Made by a program: the position numbers and the translations under genes
Assembly (NCBI RefSeq): GCF_008728515.1
Contig: NC_044976.1
Span: forward strand, 212,599,467 to 212,663,466
DNA: 64,000 nucleotides
Direction: 5' to 3'
Source of the DNA: Papio anubis
Taxonomy: Eukaryota; Chordata; Mammalia; Primates; Cercopithecidae
Notes under the pieces: model-generated
Told to the model about the DNA's origin: nothing
Seen by the model: only the letters and a program-made list of their open reading frames with translations
Databases searched by the model: none
Shown: one piece after another, positions 40,801 to 52,800 of the stretch
Layout of the letters: each line of letters starts with the position of its first letter
Position numbering within the stretch: the stretch's first letter is position 1

Positions 40801-43800
40801 AGAACAAAGCATGCAGTGTCTTCAAGATCAAGTATAAAGACGGTCTTCAGAGAGAGGCCAGCTTACCCATGGCTTTCTCCTCGGATTTCAGTGCTTCAGT
40901 AGCTTTGTGCTGCACTTCAATGGCAGCGTCTGCTCCCTTTGAATCTATGCTTTTGGCACTTGCAGATTTGGATAATTCTGATTCTGAAGATTTTTGCGAC
41001 AACTGAAGCTGAATGGTAAACTTCTCATGCTATAAAACATTTAAAAATGGAAGTAAAACATCAAGAAGTAAAATCAACCATAGTGAATAGTAGATTTGCA
41101 AAAGAAGTTAAGTAAAAACTGTTACCTTAAGAGCTTCTTCGGGGACCCTCATTTCTCCTTGTACTACAGTGAAAAGATTTGTATGTAAACAGGGCTAAGG
41201 AAGAATATAACCTCAAATTTCTTGTAATTGAGCTAAAAATGATCATCAAATATAATTTGGAAATTGTTCTATTTCAACAGGCAATTACAGCGGAATTATT
41301 ATATTTCCCCTGAATAGTTAAATCTTAAAATATGCTCCCAAATATAAACATTTTCATTTAAACATACTAAAAACCTTAAGATCCAGCAAGTTTTCTAATT
41401 TTAAGTAAAGGTGGCCCTCAAGAAGCAAACAACTGGGTAATTAATCAGAGCACAGAGACATTTTCAATTTTCACTAACAATAATATGAGATAACTACAAT
41501 GAAGAAAATTATGTGAAAACATATACATAAGAAAACATGCATCAAATTATATTGATAGCTAATCACAAAAATGTAAGGAAATATCTCATCGAGGATTAAT
41601 CAACAGCAATTCCTAAAAGAATTTGATTACTCAAACTTCATAAGCATTGATAAAAATATACTTCACTTTGCAAGTACAAAAGAAATGCTATAATTAGGGT
41701 CCTTACAGCGACCACAGCCATGACTGTTCCCCATGAACTGCAATCAAGGTCATATTACATTATCAAACAATGGATTCTATACCAAGATTAGATTAGAACC
41801 AAGTGCTAGATATAATGAATGCCTTCATTACTAAGCCAAAAAGAACAATGCCTCTGTATATTAAAAAGATCTATTCACTAAAGAGTAGAGGTCACATTTC
41901 CCACCATTACTTAACTCTGTAATGAAAGGACTTTTATAACCACGTACTAAATTCTATTCTTTGCCAGTTCAGAGCACTTATGACTTCAAGGGTAGAAAGC
42001 TGTAACTATCATGACTACTTGGGGAGAAAAAGATGACTTCCCAAGCATAAGGGAAGTGGGAAACTTGTGAGTATTTACTCTAGGTTTCTACTTGTTAAAA
42101 TAATAAAAATTCAGAATTGTAAATATAAAGAGTTTTGGGAAATATTCTGTTCAATTCCATTAATCCTTCTGTTTCATAAATAAAGAACTTGGGCAGTGGA
42201 CAGACAGAAACCAAAACAAGAGTCTAGTCAACCGAATCCCAGGCCAGGGCTCTCCTATTAATCTACATTGCTTTTTCCTATAGCCTTGAAATATTAAAAT
42301 TTTCCTTTTTGTCACATTCATACACTGGTATATATTTGCTGGTACATATGGAAATACACATCTCATAACTAAGTATATTTAATAAAAGATAATGTCTAAA
42401 TTGCAAACATATGGAATCAATCTAAATGCCCATCAACTGATAAGTGGATTAAGAAAATGTGGTATATATATACCGTGGAATACTACTCAGCCATAAAAAA
42501 GAATGAAATAGTGTCTTTTGCAGCAACTTGTATGGAACTGAAGGCTATTACTCTAAGTAAAGTAACTCAGGAATCAAAAACCCAAATACCACATGTCCTC
42601 ACTTCCAAGTGGGACCTAAGCTATGGGTACACAAAGGCATATAGAGTGGTATAATAGACACTGGATAATCAGAAGTGGGGAAGTCGGAAGCGGGATGAGG
42701 GATGAAAAACTACCTGTTGAGGTACAATGTATACTACTCAGGTGGCAGGTGCACTAAAATCCCAGACTTCACCACTGTACAATTCATCCATGTATCCAAA
42801 ACCTCACTTGTACCCCTAAAGCTATTGAAATTTCTTTAAAAAGACAAAAATGTGATTAAGCTATTATAAGAAAAAACCTAGAGTTTGGTAAGTATACATA
42901 CATTCACATATTTATATAATATATAATATGAATTTTATATAAACATGTATATATAATGTAGAAAAACACTGGCACGACTATTGCAGATATTAGAGAAGTT
43001 TTTCATTCTCTTCTGAAAATTGCTCTTTATCTAATGTGGTTACAGATGTGAGTTCCCTGAAGCAATATTATGGTAAAAACTTTGCTTTAAATATAATAAT
43101 AATATGGTCTAGTAATTTTGTTTTAGCCCCCAAAAACTCATAAACAGCTAGAGAAAATTCATAGCATTCCTACTTTTTTTTTTTTTTTATGGGAAAAGGC
43201 ATTAAAAACTGACAATCATTACCGTTTTTTCCATGGAAAACACAAGTGATTTCAGCCTGTTGTGAGGGTTTTCGGGTGCTTCAGGCTTACCTCCTGGGAG
43301 TGCCCAAAGGCAATCTCCCAGGGCCCATCTAAGGTATCCTCTTTAAACCTAGACACGCTTCAGGTCATGGAGAGCTTGAGAGGAGTCATCCTTCTAAGGT
43401 TCAAACATTTTACCTTCCAAAAAGGTTTCTGTGTGTGGAAACGAAGAAGGCCTCAAGAAGCCTCGTTTGGGTCATTAACTCATCCGGGAACTCTGGCGTA
43501 ACGGTGAGATCTGGAGACTGCTCTAGCCCCAGCTTTTGACAAACTGAGGTACAATAACTTATGGTATCAGTAAGCTATAAAAAGTTTGAATTCTTATTTA
43601 TTAAAAATCATAATTTGATAGGTTATTTCCCCATTTCTTTATATAAGACTATGACTGCTATTCTAAGCCATCCCCCTGTATTGACCTAAGTCAATTTATT
43701 CAAGAAATGTTTATCTAAAAGTAGGACTGTGGACACTCCCCTGAACACTAGTAATGTGTTCTTAGACATGGTTCCTCCCACTCTTTTATTTTAATGACAA

Positions 43801-46800
43801 GATTAAAAACAGAGCAAAATTTTAAACCGCGTTAGTCATTCCAAGGAGTATGACCTAAAATATGAAGTGTCAGATATCACTGTAAACATGTCTTTCAAAA
43901 ATCATGTCAGATAAGTAAGAATACTTGAATAAAATTATTTTATACAAGGAAAGATCAGAAAAACATATTTTTCAAAACTAATATATTTTATACATGTGAT
44001 TTTAAAAAAAATGTAATAAGGCTATCCCTAGAAATTCTTGAGTTACCCAAAACTGTTTCCTTTTCATTAAAAATATGGAAATTTTCCCTCATTTAACAAT
44101 AATTGATAATAAAACACACAATTATGCTAAATTAGAGTCCACAGAGTATTAGTAAGGTAGGTCCTAGGAGACAATAAGAGTTTAAAAGAAAGTTAAGAGC
44201 AGGAAATTTTCTAAGGAGAAAATTTTATCTATTTGTTTAATTTTGCCTATACCTTCAGAAAAATGTATCATTTTATTTTAGGAGATGACTATCTTTCCAA
44301 CTTGTAGAAGACCCTGTTCTTTAAAAACACAGTTTTCAAACAACTGATTTAAACGTCTCTATCACTTCATTCTTTCATCCAAAAAAGCTCATTTCCATTA
44401 ATTTTAAAAATTTAGTTCTTTTAAGCTTTGAGAAATGTCCTCTATTTTTGAAATTTGAAAAATATTAACATGTTCATGTTTTGTTATGGATATCAACCAC
44501 ATAAATAAGGAAAAATCTTAACTTCTCTTAATTAAAGTGCTTAATTTTTGCTTACGTTTAACTTCCCCTTGATCATTTCAGCAGCCATTATCTGGACAGC
44601 CCACCAAACAGTGGTACATATAGCGCTGGAAGTACAGATTAATTATAGTTTTAGACGCTATGACATGTGTTGGAGTTTTCTTTAACCTGGTTTCCAATAT
44701 GATTAACCCAATCATTTTGTGGGCCATTATGCAGGAATATAAAACTTCTTTGGGAAAATATATAAATCACAATTTTAAAATACAAGGTACTGGGTTCTTA
44801 CTTATGATGACTTATACTATTAAAATGATGAGGCGGTGGATCTTGTGATTCAAGATATTTAAGTAATGTGTAAATAATTTCCCATGACATGTGGAAACCA
44901 TACTGTACTCTGCTTTTCCTCCTAGCACATTAGTGGTTTCTTCTTAGTCTCTTTTACTGGTTCCTAATCTCAGCCATCTCTTAATATTGGGAATGTACCA
45001 GGTGTCAGTCCTTGAACCTCTTATCAATCTATATTCAGTCCCTTAATGATCTCATTCAGTCTTATGGTTTTAAATATTATTTATATAATAAAAATCCCCA
45101 TTCACATCTTTAGCTTCTACTTCACCCCTGTATACAACCTTACATTCAACATGCCCCAAATCAACTTCTCAAACTTCTGGATAAGATGGAGTAAAAAGAA
45201 TTGGATTTATTCTCCTACATTAAACAACTAAAAGATGGGTAAAACACATGACACAATGTTTTACAAGACAATTGGCTTCAGGCAACAAAAGACAATGATC
45301 TCTGAGAGAAGGGCAACAAAGCAAGAGTCCAATCACTGCCCCAACTCACTGCCCTGTGAAAGTTTCTAGGTCACACTGCGAGGAAGAATAATCCAGACAG
45401 AGCCTGGCAGACTCCCTGAGTTGTGGTGGAAATGAAGTCAACAGTCCAAGCAAATCAACATTACCGGAATTCACAGGACTGAGTACTGAAGGGAAGCCTG
45501 CACAGAAAGAGAATTCCAGACATATTCAGTCTCTGGAAAACAATATTAGAGATAATAGTACCCAGTGCCCACACAGGGCCAGGAGTACTACCTACTCCCA
45601 ACAGCCAGACTGTGAAACCTCATGCATGATTCATGAGTCACTGGGTAGAGCACAAGTCAGCAAACTTTTTCTGTAAAGGGCCAGATAGTAAATCTTTCAG
45701 GTTTTTCAGGCCATATGATCTCTGCTTCAGCTACTCAACTCTGCAGTGCAAAACAGCCTGAGGGCCAGATTTGGTCAATGAGTTTACTGACCCCCTCCCA
45801 TAGAACATACAGAAAGGTCTTGCCTCAGTTGTTGGTAATAATTAGCCCAGAATAATCTTAGAAGCCTAACAAATCTTAAAGACCCAAAGTGATAAAACTG
45901 TTTCCAAGTAACTTGTATTCCAGAACAATGCTCAAATAATGTTGATACAAATACTAAAAGATGCATATAACACTCAGCAAAGTAAATTCACAATGCCTGC
46001 CATACAATAAAAAATTACTGTGAGTGTAAAAATTAATCAATGGAAATCAACCCAGAAGAGATGAACAAACTTTAAAATAAATAATGGTGGAGATTTTTTC
46101 TAAATTTGATTGAAACTATAAAGCCACAGGATTTTAGAAGGTCAACAAACCCCAAGAGGGTAATAAAAAGCAACAAACAAAAAGAAGAAGAAAGAAGGAA
46201 GAAAAAAGAAAGAAGAAAGCTACACCAAGACACATCATAATCAAACAGTTCAAAGCCAGGGACAAAGGAAAATAATGTGAGTGAGAATACAGTGGAGCAA
46301 CATCTTTAAAGTGCTAAAAATAAGAAAAAGCCAACCCAGAATTCCATACCCAGCAATAATCTTTTTTTTTTTTTTGAGATACAGTCTCACTCTGTTGCCC
46401 AGGCTGGAGTGCAATGGCGTGATCTTGGCTCACTGCAACCTCTGTCTTCTGGGTTCAAGCGATTCTCCTGCCTCAGCCTCCCGAGTAGCTGGGATTACAG
46501 GCGCGTGCCGCCACACCTGGCTAATTTTTGTATTTTTAGTAGAGATGGGGTTTCACCATATTTGCCAGGCTGATCTCAAACTCCCAACTTCATGATCCGC
46601 CCGCCTCGACCTCCCAAAGTGCTGGAATTATAGGCATGAGCCACCGTGCCCAACCAATAATATCTTTCAATAACTAAGGTGAAACACTTTTCTAGACATA
46701 TAAAAGCTGACAGAATTCATCACCAGCAAAGCCATAGTACAAGAAATGTTGAAGGAAGTCCGACAGGTAGAAACAAACTGACATATGAAAATATGGATCT

Positions 46801-49800
46801 ATACAAAGGGATGAAGAGTACCAGAAACTGAAGCTTCATGGGTATAAGACATAAGTACAAAGGGTATAAAAAATGTATTTCAAAATACATATTTTAATTA
46901 TTTAAACTTCTTTAAATGACAATTGACTTTTTACTAATAACAACGTAGTATGAGTAGGACAAAAGAAAGTATACTGCTTTTTCTTTTTTTTTTTTTTGAG
47001 ACAGAGTCTCACTCTGTTGCCCAGGCTGGAGTGCAGTGGTGCAATCTCCACTCACTGCAAGCTCCGCCTCCCGGGTTCCCGCCATTCTCCTGCCTTAGCC
47101 TCCCGTGTAGCTGGGACTAGAGGCACCCGCCACAACGCCTGGCTAATTTTTCGTATTTTTAGTACAGACGGGGGTTTCACTGTGTTAGCCAGGATGGTCT
47201 TGATCTCCTGACCTCGTGATCCGCCCGCCTCGGCCTCCCAAAGTTCTGGGATTACAGGCGTGAGCCACCATGCTCAGCCCCAAAAGTATACTGTTGTAAC
47301 GTCCTTGCATAATATGTAAAGTGGTATAAATGTCACTTGAAGATAAAACTTGAAATTAGAGACAAATTTTAAGTCCTAAAGCTACCACTAAAACAACAAC
47401 AAAAAATTATTGCTAATAAGCCAACAAAGGAGATAAAATGAAATAATAAAAACTATTCAAATAACTCAAATGAAATCAGAAATGGAGAAAAAGAAAACAT
47501 AAAACTAATGGGCCAAACAGGATACAAATTTCAAGATGATACATTTAAACCTAACCACAGCAATTATCACATTAAATGTGAATGGCCTAAATCACCAAAT
47601 AAAGGCAGAAATTATCATATCAGATAAAAAAGTAAGAACTACATGCTGCCTACTTTATATGTAAAGACAAACAGGGTAAAAGTTAAAAAATATAAATAGA
47701 CAAAAGAAAGCTAGAACAACTATGATATTAAGACAAACCAGATTTCAGAGCAAAGAATCTTATTATGGATAAAGTAGATCATTTCATAACGATACAGGGG
47801 GATAATTCATCAAGAGAACATAATAATCCCAGTTGTCTATACAACTAATAAAAGAGCTGCAAATGACAAAGCAAAAAGTTCTGCAAGAAGGAGGGGGCTA
47901 ACTTGTAATTATAGCCTGAGATTTCAATACCCCCTTCTTATTAATTGAAAGAGTAAGAAGACAATAAATCAGTAAAATACAGCAGACCTGAACACCCACC
48001 AAGCCAACCTGGCCTAACTAACATTTATAGAACATTCCAACCCCCAAAGAGCAGAATGCATATCCTTTTTAAGTACATATGGAACATTTACCAAGATAGA
48101 ACATATTCTGGGTCACAGAACAAGTCTCAATGAATTCAAAAGGATTTGAGACATACAAAGTATGTTCTCCGAGCAAAATGGAATTAGAAATCAGTAACAG
48201 AAATATAGCAGAAAACTCCCCAAATATTTGGAAACTAAACAAACATATCTATGACTCAAAGAAAAAATTAAAAGGGAAATTAGAAACATTAAAGTAGAAA
48301 TTGGGGTAAAATTGATAGCTCTAAACACCAGAACGAGAAAAGAAAGGTCTCAACTGAATGGCCTCAGCTCCTATCTAGGAGAAAGTTTAGAATAAAGATA
48401 ACAGAAATCAAATAGAAAACAGAAAAATTGTGAAAACCTGGTTAAGCCTAAAGCTGGTATTTTGAGATGATTCTTCCCATATTCTCCATAATCAAATAGA
48501 AAACAGAAAAATTGTGAAAACCTGGTTAAGCCTAAAGCTGGTATTTTGAGATGATTCTTCCCATATTCTCCACAAAACCTGCTCTGCTACTGAGTTCTCT
48601 ACCAGTTATTAAAACGATGCCTTCCTCTTTCATATTGCTTAGGCCTAAATTCTGGTTCATCCTTGACTCTTTCTCTTACTCTACATCCAATCTAATCAGA
48701 AAATTTTATTGGCTCCATCTTCAAAATACACACTGAATCATTTCTACCTCCAGATATATCACCCTGGTCCAGACCTCCTTTATTGTTCACCAGAACTACT
48801 GCAGTAGCCTCCTAACTGGTCTCTCTTTTCATACGCCTGCCCACTTCACCCTTAGTTTTCTTTGAACAAGAGTAGCCAGAGGATCTTTTTACACATATGT
48901 CATTTATCACTCCTCTGATAAAAAAAACACAAACCTTCAAAGACTACCCATTTCACTCAGAATAAGTCAAAATCCGTATAATATCCTATGACAACTGATA
49001 TATTCTGACCCCTAATATACGCAAGTTCTTTGCTGGCTCCGACCACGCTGGCTTTTCAACGCTATCCTCCAATACGTCAAACGTGTCTCTGCTTCAAGCC
49101 CTGTGCACTGTACGCTCATCTGTTCGCAGGACAGTTTCTCCGCATGTCCACATGGCTAACTTCTTTACTTTCTCCGCATCGTTGCCCCAGTGCTGGCTTC
49201 TCACTGAGGTCTTCATGAATATTCTTTTCAAAACTCTAACTTCCCACTTAGCAACACTAGCTCTCTGCCTCCCCCTTTCACACGCTTTTCCACAGAACTT
49301 ACCATCCTCTAATACCCTCACTCCTAGTGTGTGTTGTCAGTCCCTTCAATCCCATTAAAGTGTAGGCTACAGGAGGACAGTGACTATGATCTATGTTATT
49401 CACAATTATATTCCCCCAAACCACTGGGACTATGCCTGGAACATAAGGGACATTTAATAAATAATTAGAAAATGAATAAACTTAGGTTTCCTTATCAGCC
49501 TCATTTTTGGCTACCTGAAGATGACCACTTTCTGGTTTTTCTTGATTACTGCAGCATTTTAGTGCTCCTCATGAGTTTACTGTCATTTTAAAAGCTTGTA
49601 TATTTCACTGAGTATGTGTTTCTCCAAATCATTTATTTCTCCAGTTAGAAAAGAGACTTATGTTGCCTAATTCTAGTCTCAATCCATGTTAAATTGCTCC
49701 TTCTAGTGCTGGAGCATTTTATTTTATTTTATTTATTTGAGACAGAGTTTCGCTCTGTCAACCAGGCTGGAATGCAGTGGCACAATCTCGTCTCACTGCA

Positions 49801-52800
49801 ACCTCCGCCTCCAAGTTGAAGCAATTCTCCCTGCCTCAGCTTCCCGAGTGGCTGGGATTACAGGTGCCCGCCACCACGCCCAGCTGATTTTTGTATTTTT
49901 CGGTAGTGATGGGATTTCGCCGTGTTAGCCAGGCTGGTCTTGAACCCCTAACCTCAGGTGATCCGCCTGCTTTGGCCTCACAAAGTGCTGGGATTACAGG
50001 TGTGAGCTACCATGCCCGGCCTGCTGTAGCATTTTAATTAAAATCGTTTTTCACTCCAAAGTATAGCAGTTTATAGATTGCCTATTAAGATTAATTTTAA
50101 TTAGAATAAAGTACAAAAATGTCTTCTAACTAGTATAGCTAAATACAGACACAAGTAAATAAATAAAATCTGCTTTTAAAATTACATATATAATATGATT
50201 TCTGCCACTATAACAGATCCTATTTTAAAATAATAAAATTATATGAGCCTCCTCTGGGCATCCAGACAGTAGTTATGGCTCAACGTTAAGTGTACAACCC
50301 TAAGAAAGTCTTTGGGACAAAACATTTGTCCCAACAATTTTAGACAGACATATTATGACCTGGTATGTAAGAGAAAAATGTCAGTTTGGTGTTAAGAAAA
50401 TGGTATACTATCTATAAAAGCATGAGGTTTCTTCCTCAATAGTTTCTTCTTGATATAAAATTCAAAGTTAACTTTACAGAGTTTTACTAAAACTTGAATT
50501 TCCTAGTATTTTCTCATGATTCGAAACAGTTGATGCCAAATGGATTAAAGGAGGTACCTAAATTCAAAATATACTTCTATTTGTTCTTGATGAAACTTAG
50601 GCTGGTAGAAAATGACAACCATTCATTAAGGCTTTAATGCTAATTCTTAATTATTTCACTGACGCATATTTTTTTAAAGACTTAAAATATACACAAGTAT
50701 TACTATTTAATGGTTTGGCTTTTTGTATATTCCTTTGGCTCTATAAGTGTGAACATTATAAGGTATGCTACAAAACTTTCTTAGATTTAAACTTTAAAAA
50801 GTTGTAATATTATTTTTTGTAATTTTTTGGTTTTTTTTTTTGAGATGGAGTCTCGCTTTGTTGCCCAGGCTAGACTGCAGTAGTGCGATCTTGGCAAACT
50901 ACAACCTCTGCCTCCTGGGTTCAAGCGATTCTCCTGCCTCAGCCTCTGGAGTAGCTGGGATTACAGGTGCGTGCCACCATGAACGGCTATTTTTAAATTT
51001 TTTTTTGTATTTTTAGTAGAGACAGGGTTTCACCATGTTGATCAGGCTGGTCTCAACCTCCTGACCTCATGATCCACCCGCCTCGGCCTCCTGAAGTGCT
51101 GGGATTACAAGTGTGAGCCACAGGACCTAGCCTATTTTTCATAAATTTCAAGGAACAATTTCATATAGTGTTAATACATTTACTTTGGACATCAACTCTA
51201 TTTAGCTGAGACTACACTTTTTCTGCTACAGTGACAAAAGTCCATCCAAATTGCTATGCTTAATACATTCTTTATTACCAAAGTTCCAATAAAAGTAGTA
51301 ATTCAAAAAAACTAAAACTCAAAAAAAAAATTCAGCATAATATGGAATAGCTGTATTTTAATTAAATGTACATAAGTCCTTTTTACAAAGCTTCTTGCCT
51401 ACTATGAATGGAAATGTCTTCCTTCTTCTGCCATCATGCTCCTTCCCTTCACTACAGATTCTTCACGCTACCCCATGCAATTTAATACAATCATGTTCTT
51501 GTTCAATTATTAGATTCCTAATTTTAAACATAAGAATTTTAAGTACACACTAAATGCATATTGTGGATTAATCAGAAAGTGTAGGTCTTAGAAGACACAG
51601 GATATTGAAAAGTTTGTATTTAATAGGCAATATAGCTGTGATGCATAAAACAGTAACGGGAGAGATGGAAGGAAAAGTAGGTTTAAATTCTTACATTCAT
51701 CCCAGGAGGCTGATTCACGCATCATGTTCTACCTGAAAGCAATCCCTAGGCCGGACTAAAATTAAACATTCCCCTGTCCTCTCCCCAGTTACATTCTTTG
51801 ATGCTCAAATTATATATGCAATAGCACTTCAGTGAGACTGCTGCTGAAACTATATAAATAGAGAGAGGGGAAAAAAAAAAAAACAAACGCTGAGTCCACC
51901 AACTTTTCCAGGATTATTTTTAGGAACAGGCATAATAACTAAAAATACATATGTATTTTAGTATAGGAAGGCACCCAATAAATAGAAATTCTGGCATATC
52001 TATATTGTGAATTGTGTTTCAAAAATGTTAATTTACACCACAGTAAACATATTTGAATAAACTTAATAAGTACATAAAACCATTTAAGGATATCATATCC
52101 AAATCTCAGCTTATCTTCAAGTTTCAAGGTGATATAAGTCTGTTCCGGAATCCTTACATCATTCACAAAAGTCTACAAGGAAACAAAAAAAGATGTTAGG
52201 TTACATATGAGGTATTAATTCTTACATTTTAGATAAGCAAATTCTCAAATCTGAGAGTTAAAAGTACGTATCATATGGTGGCTAATACAGCCTGAGTATC
52301 ATAAGATGTGCCATGCAGCCTGTAGGATGAGAAATGATTTTATACTAAGCCTTTTATCTCTATTACTGGTAACACACAAAGAACCCAGTGCTGCCAAGAT
52401 GGATTTAGGCACTTAGAATAGTTCCTAAAAATGGTGCCAAGAAAAGCTCCTAATCTAAAGCTGGCAAACCGTAAAGGGTAAAATATTTAACTGTTAATAT
52501 ACCATCAGGGTTTGCTCGACCCAATTTTAGATTTTTGAGAAATTCTGACTATGTGTAAGCACTGACATTTCACTACTTTTAGTTTTGGAATTATTATAAA
52601 GAAGAAGAAGAAAATTTACTTTAAGAAAATAGAACAAAACTGAATTCAGTTTGCAATTGTCATATGGGTCCTTTGGATCCTTTTAGGAATCTGAGATACA
52701 TTATAAGGTTTCAGTGATCTTATTTTTCCGATATGTTGAAATTCTGCTATTTTATCATCCTAGTAACTATTTAATCTTTACTCACCAATTATTCCTAACA

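Larger units (their letters stand above)
45160..48405 (+). mobile_element. Old L1 (5' part to ORF2 endonuclease), broken and nested
   Basis: Sense-strand L1 sequence begins with GGATAAGATGGAGTAAAAAG-like 5' sequence and includes CAGAATTCCATACCCAGCAA. Near 47990-48260 a decayed ORF2 endonuclease end can be read ([20 protein letters not shown]). Stops and frameshifts are many. A MER5A and two Alus lie inside it, so it is older than all of them. Confidence 0.78.
41185..52093 (-). other. CEP170: CEP170 10.9-kb U12-type AT-AC intron
   Basis: The ends are ATATCC...TTTAC. Contents from high to low: Alus 50831-51134 and 49719-50022, an L2 3' part (about 48590-49482), an 84-bp tandem duplication, an old L1 with nested MER5A and two Alus (about 45160-48405), a GC-richer island (43255-43550) and an L1 3' end (42385-42850). 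In 41203-42384, 43560-45150 and 51135-52085 nothing is recognised. Confidence 0.88.

Noticed and set aside
41197..41203. CTTAG as a normal AG acceptor for the 59-nt exon
   Set aside because: It would change the frame and add residues that do not belong to CEP170; it fits the U12 branch site better.
45046..45231. Small hydrophobic open frame
   Set aside because: AT-rich sequence next to an L1; hydrophobic content is expected from composition.
48551..49358. Overlapping frames on both strands
   Set aside because: They lie in an L2 element.
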